This document shows, piece by piece, positions 1 to 6,122 of a stretch of DNA of 15,984 bases. This DNA is from an uncultured Clostridia bacterium (GTDB lineage Bacteria; Bacillota; Clostridia; Oscillospirales; Acutalibacteraceae), in NCBI GenBank assembly GCA_937919155.1, contig CALFPM010000074.1, forward strand, positions 1 through 15,984, in the 5' to 3' direction. Position 1 is the first letter of the stretch, and the number at the start of each line of letters is the position of its first letter. The position numbers and the translations under genes were made by a program. The notes under the pieces are model-generated. The model had not been told where the DNA came from. It did not search any database and saw only the letters and a program-made list of their open reading frames with translations.

Positions 1-29
1 ATTCTTCTGACAATACCTGTGGCTTTCAT
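1..29 (-). CDS. spoVT: SpoVT/AbrB-family transcriptional regulator, N-terminal start only (runs off the left edge)
   Basis: Only nine codons and two bases are inside the window. On the minus strand an ATG at 29-27 opens the peptide MKATGIVRR, preceded by an AAGGAG ribosome binding site at about 41-46. From memory of the family, Bacillus SpoVT and its clostridial relatives begin with exactly this peptide, followed by the swapped-hairpin AbrB DNA-binding domain. SpoVT is a late forespore regulator made under sigma-G in Bacillus and is found in endospore formers, so this edge supports a spore-forming host. Only the first residues can be seen, so an AbrB paralogue with the same N-terminus cannot be excluded. 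It is divergent from the deformylase gene at 192; the roughly 160-base gap holds both start regions. Confidence 0.7.
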
Positions 30-131
30 TTTATATCTTTCTCCTTGTTTTCAATATTTGCCCTGTTATTGTTTGTCAGAATTTGCGGTTTATACGAAGA
101 TTAATTATTGTTTTTGATTTAATAATACTTG

Positions 132-160
132 TTGATAAGTTTTTTCTGATGTGTTAAAAT
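132..160 (+). promoter_or_regulatory. Sigma-A-type promoter of the deformylase operon
   Basis: The -35 box TTGATA (132-137) and -10 box TAAAAT (155-160) are separated by exactly 17 bases. Predicted transcription start is about 167, giving a leader of about 25 bases. This places the real translation start at the ATG at 192 and argues against the in-frame TTG at 165, which overlaps the -10 to +1 region. Confidence 0.65.
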
Positions 161-191
161 CATTTTGTACTTTCACATAAAGGAACTTATT

Positions 192-605
192 ATGATTAAA
201 GAACTCATTCACGACCCGATTTTGCTTGCGAGGAAATCGGAGGTCGCAACAAAAGAAGATTTGCAGGTGGCACAGAATTTGCTTGATACTCTCACTGCCC
301 ACAAAGACGGTTGTGTCGGTATGGCGGCGAATATGATAGGTGTGCATAAGCGCATTATCGCATTTGATAATGACGGCACGTATATGATTATGTTTAACCC
401 CGAAATTATAAAGAAATCGGGTTCCTACGATGCAGAAGAAGGCTGTCTTTCTCTGCTCGGAGGACCCCGAAAGTGCAAACGTTATCAGACTATAAAAGTA
501 CAATGGCAGACGGCTGAATTTCAAACCCGTATCAAAACTTTTACGGGTTTCCCTGCACAGATAATTCAGCATGAAGTTGACCATTGCAACGGAGTTTTGA
601 TATGA
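192..605 (+). CDS. def: Short peptide deformylase-like protein with Met in place of the motif I Gln
   Basis: A 137-residue protein of the peptide deformylase family, metalloenzymes that remove the formyl group from N-terminal formyl-methionine of new proteins in the cytoplasm. Motif II is EGCLS (residues 83-87, metal ligand C85) and motif III is HEVDH (127-131, ligands H127 and H131, catalytic E128). Motif I, normally G-x-G-x-A-A-x-Q, reads VGMAANM (42-48), so the oxyanion-stabilising Gln is Met48. The chain ends six residues after the HExxH motif, so the extra C-terminal segment of E. coli-type enzymes is absent. ATG192 is chosen over TTG165 because AAAGGAA lies at 178-184 and the promoter ends at 160. 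I recall short GMAANMIG-type deformylases in other Firmicutes, so this is probably a subfamily and not a damaged gene. Activity is not proven by sequence. Confidence 0.85.
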   Translation: MIKELIHDPILLARKSEVATKEDLQVAQNLLDTLTAHKDGCVGMAANMIGVHKRIIAFDNDGTYMIMFNPEIIKKSGSYDAEEGCLSLLGGPRKCKRYQTIKVQWQTAEFQTRIKTFTGFPAQIIQHEVDHCNGVLI

Positions 606-655
606 CCGCATTTTAAAAGAAAGTGCATAACAGAACATCAAAGGAGGTTTCATCT

Positions 656-2116
656 ATGAAAAACAAATCCTGTACCGGCTCGAAGATAATCTCGGTTATA
701 CTCGGAGCAATCATCGGCGGATTTATGTGGAGATGCAGAGGTGACGGAGGATTCGGCTCATCGTGGGGTCTTTACAGCGTTGGTCTTGTGCTTATGCTTC
801 TCATTTATCACTTCTACGGCAACCGCAAGGGTATGAAATATGAAATGATACCTTTGGGCGGACTTATGCTCGGATTGAGTGTTACTGGATACGCCACGGT
901 TCTCGAACAGCTTGCAGGCGTTGTCTGGAGCGACCTGCCTTATTCGGGTGAACTGCTGAACGGTCTTGAACCTGTATTCACAGGTCCGAACGGTGATGTT
1001 TATGCACCTATTGACCATATCAGCGGTGCAGTGATAATTTTCCTTATGGCATTCACCCTGATTCCTCTTTTTGCATTCTTTGTTACATCTCTTTTTTCGG
1101 GCAAGGAATATAAAATCAAGCACTACATAATAGCCGTAGCTGTATATATGGTGTCTCAATTGATTTTCAAAGCAACGGTTTCACACTTTATTATTCAGCT
1201 CATCAACCCCGATCAGGTCGCTTATGCTGCACTTGGTCTTAAGGAATACGGACATAACTATGCAAGCCCCATGGCGGCATATATGAGCCATTTTCTCGAC
1301 AGAGGCTGGACTCAGGACATTCCGTTTTTCGAAAACTACTATATGAGCATTGAGCATATTTCCGATGCTCTTTCGGTTATTGTTCTTTCGGCATATGCCC
1401 TTATTTTCCGCAAAGACAAATATACCGGCTTCGGCTCGCTTATTCTTAATCTGCTCACAGCAGTTACAACAACCGTATTCACTCCTCTCGTTTCAAGCCG
1501 TTTTGACTCAGGCTTCTTCAAAGGAGTTGAATTTTCCGAAACCTTCAGACGCTTTGCAACCTGGGGCACATGGGAGTTCGTTACAGGCTTTTTCATCGGT
1601 CTGTTTGTTATGGCATTTCTTGCCCTTACTGCAAAAAAGCATACGAAAGACTATGTCTGCGATATGTCACCGCTTATCTCAAATCAAAAAATCAATTTCG
1701 GTTTCAACTTTGTTCTGACGGTATTCATTCTCGGTGTGACACCTGCAAGAGCAATAGGTATCAGATTTGCAAGGCTTCTTGCTCACGCAGGAGCACTTGC
1801 GGATGATGAACCTCTCGGTACAATTCTGACCGTAATATTATCAATAATATTCGGCGTGTTTATGATTAAAATAATGAGCAGAAATATGCTTAAAAAAGAT
1901 TCAAATGCCTTTGATATGTCACCCGTCAGATTTGCAAAAACTGCACTTCCGTCATATCTCGGTATGTGTTTTACCGTATATTTCTTCTTTGACAATGTGG
2001 GAATCCGCTACATCAAAGAGGATATCACCGTGCCGATTATGCTTGTTGCATCGGCGTTGATTGCAGCGATTTATATTCCGTTAAGAATGACACAGAAACG
2101 ATGTGAAAAGCAGTAA
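656..2116 (+). CDS. Polytopic membrane protein of unknown function (about 11-12 helices)
   Basis: A 486-residue very hydrophobic protein with roughly 11-12 predicted membrane segments, at about residues 10-25, 37-55, 64-83, 120-147, 155-183, 237-253, 261-281, 311-328 and three or four more after 350. I do not recognise the family. A striking polar/glycine motif lies between helices 1 and 2: WRCRGDGGFGSSWG (residues 25-38). A second W/G-rich stretch (ATWGTWEFVTGF) precedes helix 8, and an arginine-rich ARAIGIRFARLL follows helix 9. Charged or aromatic motifs at membrane edges suggest a transporter, a lipid/glycan-handling enzyme or a sensor, but none is supported. The start is ATG656 with AAGGAGG at 641-647; the frame is open upstream to 623. 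It lies 50 bases behind the deformylase with no terminator between, so co-transcription is likely. A terminator follows at 2157. Confidence 0.85.
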   Translation: MKNKSCTGSKIISVILGAIIGGFMWRCRGDGGFGSSWGLYSVGLVLMLLIYHFYGNRKGMKYEMIPLGGLMLGLSVTGYATVLEQLAGVVWSDLPYSGELLNGLEPVFTGPNGDVYAPIDHISGAVIIFLMAFTLIPLFAFFVTSLFSGKEYKIKHYIIAVAVYMVSQLIFKATVSHFIIQLINPDQVAYAALGLKEYGHNYASPMAAYMSHFLDRGWTQDIPFFENYYMSIEHISDALSVIVLSAYALIFRKDKYTGFGSLILNLLTAVTTTVFTPLVSSRFDSGFFKGVEFSETFRRFATWGTWEFVTGFFIGLFVMAFLALTAKKHTKDYVCDMSPLISNQKINFGFNFVLTVFILGVTPARAIGIRFARLLAHAGALADDEPLGTILTVILSIIFGVFMIKIMSRNMLKKDSNAFDMSPVRFAKTALPSYLGMCFTVYFFFDNVGIRYIKEDITVPIMLVASALIAAIYIPLRMTQKRCEKQ

Positions 2117-2156
2117 TAAAAATATTCAAATCAAAAGATCGGTAAAGACGATAATC

Positions 2157-2188
2157 GCCTCAGTAGTTTTACTGGGGCAAATTTTTTC
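2157..2188 (+). terminator. Rho-independent terminator after the membrane protein gene
   Basis: A 9-bp stem, GCCTCAGTA (2157-2165) with TACTGGGGC (2170-2178) and one G-T wobble, a 4-base loop, then a T run at 2182-2187. It ends the deformylase/membrane protein transcript. The reverse strand has no T run, so it works in the plus direction only. Confidence 0.8.
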
Positions 2189-2380
2189 TACAATTGTTTT
2201 ATTCATCTTTTCCGTCATCTGCTTAAACTCCTACGCACCGCCGAAATTACGGGTGACATAGGTTACGACGATGTCGGATTTGGTGAGCATCCATTTATTG
2301 CGGTAGTTTATAGCGAAGCGGCGGGGAACGGTTTCTATTCCTTCGGGCAGGATTGAGTGCTCGTCATATATCAGAATTGC
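2189..2380 (-). pseudogene. Decayed fragment of a YpsA/DUF1273-family (SLOG-like) gene
   Basis: Read on the minus strand, one frame encodes about 49 residues with a strongly protein-like pattern, including LPEGIETVPRRFAINYRNKW and then VVTYVTRNFGGA, followed by TAG at 2233-2231. After the stop the same frame continues EFKQMTEKMNKTIV to about 2189. From memory, YpsA/DUF1273 proteins have this region near their C-terminus: V-P-x-R-F-A-I-x-x-R-N-x-W-M, an x-Y-V-x-x-x-x-G-G-A motif, then an amphipathic helix and a short final strand. The whole N-terminal half is missing, there is an in-frame stop in the GGA region, and another stop lies just upstream of residue 1 of the fragment. It is therefore a dead remnant. 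The 3' end abuts the T run of the 2157-2188 terminator. Confidence 0.65.
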
Positions 2381-2396
2381 TTAACCGTATTATATT

Positions 2397-2448
2397 AAAT
2401 AAAAACCTCCTTGTATTTGGCGATACCATACAAGGAGGTTTTGTTTTT
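2397..2448 (-). terminator. Bidirectional terminator downstream of the GH5 gene
   Basis: A perfect 15-bp stem pairs AAAACCTCCTTGTAT (2402-2416) with ATACAAGGAGGTTTT (2428-2442) around an 11-base loop. On the minus strand the hairpin is followed by TTTTTATTT (2405-2397); on the plus strand by TTTTGTTTTT. It starts at the stop codon of the minus-strand GH5 gene and is its terminator. It could also stop any plus-strand read-through coming from the left. Confidence 0.85.
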
Positions 2449-3532
2449 ACGGTTTTATGTAGTCGGGGAATTCGAGGATGTGTGTTGTTCTGTCGAAAAG
2501 TCTGAAATCCAGGCCGTTATCCCACACAATGCAGGGGATACCGAATTTGTTTGAGGTGGTGATGAAATATTCTGCTCTTTCGGCAAGATTTTCGAGGTTG
2601 ACTCTGTCTGTCCAGCCGAATTCTCCAAGCACAACACCATAGCCTTTTTTGATTATAATCTTATAAATATCCCTGAGGATTTTATACATTTCATATTTTT
2701 CAAGCAGTGTGAGTCTGTTTTCGCAGTCAAGGAATTCGCTTCTGTGTGCCGTTCCGTAGTAGCAATGAATGGAAACAAGAACATGGGGGTCATCGGGCAG
2801 TCTGAGTGCAGAAACAGGTTCGGTTTCACAGCGTGCCGCATAGGTTGTGATTGAAACAAAACGGCTTTCGTTTTTGCCTCCGCTTTGGCGTATGGCTTTG
2901 AGTGCCGCAAAGTTGAGATTGTTGACAACCTCATAATGCTCGGGAATACCGCTCCATTCGGTATCGCATCCAACTACTCTCGGCTCGTTCATCGTTTCGA
3001 AGATGAGGCGTTCGTCATAGTCTTTGAAATACTCGCTCACCTGCGACCAGATGGCGGTAATAACCGCTGTTGCGTTTTCTTCGTGCACTTTATCGGTAAC
3101 AAGCCAGAATGTGTCGTCGTGATGGATATTTATTATGGCGTACATTTCACATTCAAGAACCCAGTCAACAATCTGCTTTACACGGGCAAGCCATTCTTCG
3201 TCAATCACATAATTCTCATCAAGGTGCTGTGCCCATGTTATCGGAATTCTCACCGTGCCGAAGCCCGCCTTTTTTACGGCTTCTATCATTTCTTTTGTTG
3301 TATATGGATTGCCCCAATAAGTTTCGCTTTCAAGACCCATTTTTTCGGATGAACCCATTTCGCAGGCATCAAGAGTGTTTCCGAGATTCCAGCCGTTGCC
3401 TAAATTTTTTGCAAACTCAACGGATTCGGTCTGCGGTGCTTCGGGGAAAAATATCGCATCAATAATATTTGAATAGCAACCGCTGAAAAAAGTAAAGACA
3501 GCGGTAATAAATGCAACAACCGACTTTATCAT
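2447..3532 (-). CDS. Glycoside hydrolase family 5 (cellulase-type endoglycanase), predicted lipoprotein
   Basis: A 361-residue GH5 retaining endo-glycanase with a TIM barrel. Family marks: LGNGWNLGNTLDA (44-56), RIPITW (95-100), NIHHDD (135-140), the acid/base Glu183 in MNEPR, HCYYG (256-260) and the nucleophile Glu304 in VLGEFGW. The pattern is closest in my recall to subfamily GH5_4 (endoglucanase/xyloglucanase), but substrate cannot be read from sequence. The N-terminus is a hydrophobic leader ending FFSGC, so Cys19 is a plausible lipid-modified residue and the enzyme probably sits on the outer face of the cell membrane. There is no carbohydrate-binding module or dockerin. ATG3532 is preferred over the start at 3577, because GGAGAG lies at 3538-3543 and the promoter -10 at 3568-3573 lies inside the longer reading. 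Monocistronic, with its own promoter and terminator. Confidence 0.92.
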   Translation of the reverse strand: MIKSVVAFITAVFTFFSGCYSNIIDAIFFPEAPQTESVEFAKNLGNGWNLGNTLDACEMGSSEKMGLESETYWGNPYTTKEMIEAVKKAGFGTVRIPITWAQHLDENYVIDEEWLARVKQIVDWVLECEMYAIINIHHDDTFWLVTDKVHEENATAVITAIWSQVSEYFKDYDERLIFETMNEPRVVGCDTEWSGIPEHYEVVNNLNFAALKAIRQSGGKNESRFVSITTYAARCETEPVSALRLPDDPHVLVSIHCYYGTAHRSEFLDCENRLTLLEKYEMYKILRDIYKIIIKKGYGVVLGEFGWTDRVNLENLAERAEYFITTSNKFGIPCIVWDNGLDFRLFDRTTHILEFPDYIKP

Positions 3533-3567
3533 AATATCTCTCCATATAATGTTTGTCTGTAAGAAAT

Positions 3568-3596
3568 ATCTTATCAAAAAGGAGATTGAAAATCAA
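3568..3596 (-). promoter_or_regulatory. Sigma-A-type promoter of the GH5 gene
   Basis: On the minus strand TTGATT (3596-3591), a 17-base spacer and TAAGAT (3573-3568). Predicted start is about 3561, giving a leader of about 29 bases before ATG3532. Confidence 0.55.
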
Positions 3597-3641
3597 GCAA
3601 ATGAAGCATTATAGGTCCTGAACGCTTAAATGCAAACGCCT

Positions 3642-3680
3642 GAAACCGTTGATATGTAAGGGATTTACTCCAACCGTTTC
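3642..3680. repeat. Imperfect inverted repeat in the GH5/pseudogene intergenic gap
   Basis: Arms GAAACCGTTG (3642-3651) and CAACCGTTTC (3671-3680) pair at 9 of 10 positions and enclose a smaller GTAA/TTAC dyad (3656-3659 and 3665-3668). A separate CGGAAA/TTTCCG hairpin follows at 3697-3714. Neither has a T run at the right place to terminate the genes on either side. It may be a remnant of a mobile element or recombination site, or an operator; no gene is visible in 3597-3731. Confidence 0.35.
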
Positions 3681-3731
3681 TCTAAACCGAGCATAGCGGA
3701 AATGTAGTTTTCCGACTGTGTCAATTTTGTA

Positions 3732-4343
3732 TTATTTTTTTGATTTTATCTGCGTGAAGATTATATGGCCTATTGCCTTTGCCCCTTTTGTGATGTAGTT
3801 GAAAAGATTTCCTGAAATACCCGTCATAACAGGGCTTTTCAAATCTTTTTCGTTTATTCCGTCAGCCGTACCTTCTCTTACGGTTATATTGTCTTTTGAG
3901 AAAGGTGAAATATCCGAGCTTTCCAACGGCAACCGCGCCGTAAGCAAATGCGCATATGTCTTTTTTCTCTTTATCGCTCAGACCGTTTTTTGAAAGGGGA
4001 TAAATACCGAAGACCGCCGTTTCACTGCTTCCGTTATATGACGGTGCGATGCTTTTACCCTGCGATGCAACAAGGGTATAAACGTTCAGAATCTGGTCTT
4101 TTGCTCTGCCGAAATGGTGACGCTGATTGCCGTAATATGTGCCGAAAGGATTCATCCGCACGGTTTTGTCCTTTTCCAGACGCATCGGGCAATGCGCCAT
4201 TGAATTGAGCACCTGACGTGCATTTGCAACAATGATACCGCCGTTTTCGTCATAAAGACCCACAAATCCTCCCGTAAGCTGATGATTGAATGATAGCAGT
4301 TAACGTGGAAACCGTAAGCAACGTGAATTTTGTTTTCGGTCAT
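3732..4343 (-). pseudogene. Broken gene, probably a former carbohydrate-active enzyme: internal deletion plus frameshift
   Basis: Three minus-strand segments in two frames form one decayed gene. It opens with a good start (ATG4343, AGGAGAG at 4349-4355) encoding MTENKIHVAYGFHVNCYHS. At about 4288-4292 the sense continues in another frame, FNHQLTGGFVGLYDENGG and on through RMNPFGTYYGNQRHHFG to GAVAVGK. At about 3915-3925 it returns to the first frame, SSDISPFSKDNITVREG to the stop at 3732. The first 19 residues look like the first barrel strand of a much larger clostridial protein and the rest like its C-terminus, so most of the middle is missing. I recall similar ends in large uncharacterised glycosidase-like proteins, but the family is not certain. 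It lies 95 bases downstream of, and co-oriented with, the symporter gene, which suggests a former transporter-enzyme operon. Confidence 0.65.
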
Positions 4344-4438
4344 TTTTTCTCTCCTCGAATTTTATATAACGGTATTCTGACAAAGCTTACGGCATGAAAC
4401 AATCGTAAAACCGTCTGCGACAATGAGTTGCGTAAATT

Positions 4439-5974
4439 TTATTCGGCATTGTTTGCTCTCATTTCTTCAAGCTCCTCAAGAATTTTTGCGTGCTGTTTTT
4501 CATCAAGCGAATAGCCGTGGATGGGCAGAGCCTGAAGAACGCAGCCTATAGCGGGAACAAATGTGATAAGAACAAGCATTGCTGATGTGATTTCGGGATA
4601 TGCCGTTGCAAAATTGAGAGTGTAATCAAGACCCTGTGCGGAGGCGTTTGCGATGTTTTCGGTGAGGGTGTTGATTGTTTCTGTGTAATTAACCACTGAG
4701 AAAATAAGGTTTGTTACGATTGCGGTGATTGCTGCAGTGAGCTTTGATGTGAAGTTAAGACCTGAGAAGAAAACGCCGTCATTTCTCTTGCCTGTTTTGT
4801 GCTCCATATAGTCAACACTGTCGGCAATCATTGTTGTGTTATATACAGTTGAGAAGCCTGTGAGGAAGCCTGCAATGAAGAGCATAACCATAAGGAACAG
4901 AATATGCTGATAGCCGACAAAGAAAATGAGTATGTAAGGCACTGTGTTGAGATATGATGTTACAAGGTAAACTCTTTTCTTGCCGAATTTTTTTGCAACT
5001 GACGTGCTGATATTCATTGCAATTATCATACCGATAAGGAAAGCTCCGCCCATTTTTATGAGCCAGAGTGTTTCATCTCCGCCGTTGCCGAGCACCCATT
5101 TGCAGAAATAAATGCCTGCGGTCATAAGGATTGTTTTGGTGCAGCCAAGGATATTTGATGCCAGAGCACGCAGGAAAAGCTTGTTTTCCCACATAAGCTT
5201 AAGGTTTTCTTTAAGACCCGTATCTTTTTCTTTAGGAGCCTGAGTGATTCTTTCGCGGATAAACGCAAACGGAAGACGGAAAAGAATGCCGCCAAACATA
5301 GCGATGGCAATAACCGCAAGCAGATATCCCTGCGGTTCCGAGAAAAATGCAAGGTCAGAATTTGCTTTGCCTGTGTTTGCAAACAAGCCGAGGTCAATTG
5401 CACCGAGCGCATCCTTAATCGGATAGAAGCCTACGATTACAATGCTGCCCACGCTTGAAATTGTTCTTGCGGCAGAAATAAGTTTTGCTCGCTTCTGCTC
5501 ATCGGGAGTCATAAGAGAAGTAACACCCCAAAGAGGGATATCGCCGAGAGTATAAAGAGTTTCCCAGAGCAGGAAGCTGACTACAACATAAGCAATTTTA
5601 ACGCCCATGGGAAGGTTGTTGATGGGCATAAACATGAGAATTGTTGTGATTGCTATGGGAATGGGAACAAATTTCAGATAAGGTCTGCACTTGCCCCAGC
5701 GAGTATGAGTTTTGTCAACAACGGTACCCATAATGATATCGTTGATACCGTCCCAGACTCTTGAAAGACCCATAATTGCGCTTACGGCTATCGTGGGAAT
5801 AATCAGGATATCGGTATAGAACACCTGAAGCACGGAGCCGATTATGGCATAAATTACGTTCTGACCGAACATACCTGCAAGGTAAACATTGCGTTCTTTG
5901 TTGGAATAATCACCGATGTCTTTTGTTGCATTCGGGAAAGACCAGCAAAACAGTTCTTTCATTTTGTTTTTCAT
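4439..5974 (-). CDS. GPH-family (glycoside-pentoside-hexuronide) cation:sugar symporter, MFS fold
   Basis: A 511-residue membrane protein with about 12 helices. The GPH signature is intact: DGINDIIMGTVVDKTHTRWG (residues 75-94), the helix 2/3 loop with paired aspartates and the RWGK-RPY motif. Proteins of this family (MelB, XynB/XylP types) bring in glycosides with Na+ or H+. Substrate is not readable. The divergent alpha-mannosidase suggests mannosides or mixed oligosaccharides (inference). ATG5974 is chosen because GGGGTG lies at about 5983-5988 and the -10 box at 6006-6011 lies upstream; the open frame to 6049 crosses the promoter. The acidic C-terminal tail (EELEEMRANNAE) is cytoplasmic. 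A 95-base gap leads to the broken gene at 4343, with no convincing terminator between. Confidence 0.9.
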   Translation of the reverse strand: MKNKMKELFCWSFPNATKDIGDYSNKERNVYLAGMFGQNVIYAIIGSVLQVFYTDILIIPTIAVSAIMGLSRVWDGINDIIMGTVVDKTHTRWGKCRPYLKFVPIPIAITTILMFMPINNLPMGVKIAYVVVSFLLWETLYTLGDIPLWGVTSLMTPDEQKRAKLISAARTISSVGSIVIVGFYPIKDALGAIDLGLFANTGKANSDLAFFSEPQGYLLAVIAIAMFGGILFRLPFAFIRERITQAPKEKDTGLKENLKLMWENKLFLRALASNILGCTKTILMTAGIYFCKWVLGNGGDETLWLIKMGGAFLIGMIIAMNISTSVAKKFGKKRVYLVTSYLNTVPYILIFFVGYQHILFLMVMLFIAGFLTGFSTVYNTTMIADSVDYMEHKTGKRNDGVFFSGLNFTSKLTAAITAIVTNLIFSVVNYTETINTLTENIANASAQGLDYTLNFATAYPEITSAMLVLITFVPAIGCVLQALPIHGYSLDEKQHAKILEELEEMRANNAE

Positions 5975-6005
5975 TCTGCACACCCCAAACTTTTTTGATA
6001 ATTTG

Positions 6006-6034
6006 ATAATATCATACGTGTCAGCAATATTCAA
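6006..6034 (-). promoter_or_regulatory. Promoter of the symporter gene
   Basis: Minus strand TTGAAT (6034-6029), 17 bases, TATTAT (6011-6006). Predicted start is about 6000, a leader of about 25 bases. Its -35 box lies nine bases from the -35 box of the divergent mannosidase promoter. Confidence 0.65.
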
Positions 6035-6043
6035 GATTATTAT

Positions 6044-6072
6044 TTGCAATTGAAATTATTATATGGTAATAT
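6044..6072 (+). promoter_or_regulatory. Promoter of the alpha-mannosidase gene
   Basis: TTGCAA (6044-6049), 17 bases, TAATAT (6067-6072). Predicted start is about 6079, a leader of about 35 bases. It is back to back with the symporter promoter, so a regulator binding between or over the -35 boxes would affect both; I see no clear palindromic operator. Confidence 0.65.
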
Positions 6073-6083
6073 ATGAGCATATT

Positions 6084-6122
6084 GGGAAAGGAAAGGCACT
6101 TTTGGTGCCGTGAATGATTATG
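6084..6122 (+). promoter_or_regulatory. Split ribosome binding site: purine tract, small hairpin, two candidate ATGs
   Basis: The purine-rich tract GGGAAAGGAAAGG (6084-6096) is too far (about 17-24 bases) from ATG6114 for normal use. Between them GGCAC (6095-6099) and GTGCC (6105-6109) form a 5-bp hairpin with loop TTTTG. Folding it would bring AAAGGAAA (6087-6094) to about 4 bases from ATG6114 or 10 bases from ATG6120. Confidence 0.45.

Noticed and set aside
48..120. A sigma-G promoter for spoVT (GTATA with an 18-base spacer to ACAATAA on the minus strand)
   Set aside because: The -35 part matches, but the -10 part agrees poorly with CATWMTA, so it was not listed.
2885..3465. Long plus-strand open frames opposite the GH5 gene (155 and 118 codons)
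   Set aside because: They lie fully antisense to a clear GH5 gene with both catalytic glutamates, have no ribosome binding site and have a composition unlike real proteins (rich in Cys, His, Phe, Arg).
4344..4438. Separate promoter for the broken gene at 4343
   Set aside because: TTGTCA and TAAAAT are visible on the minus strand but only 13 bases apart; read-through from the symporter gene is simpler.
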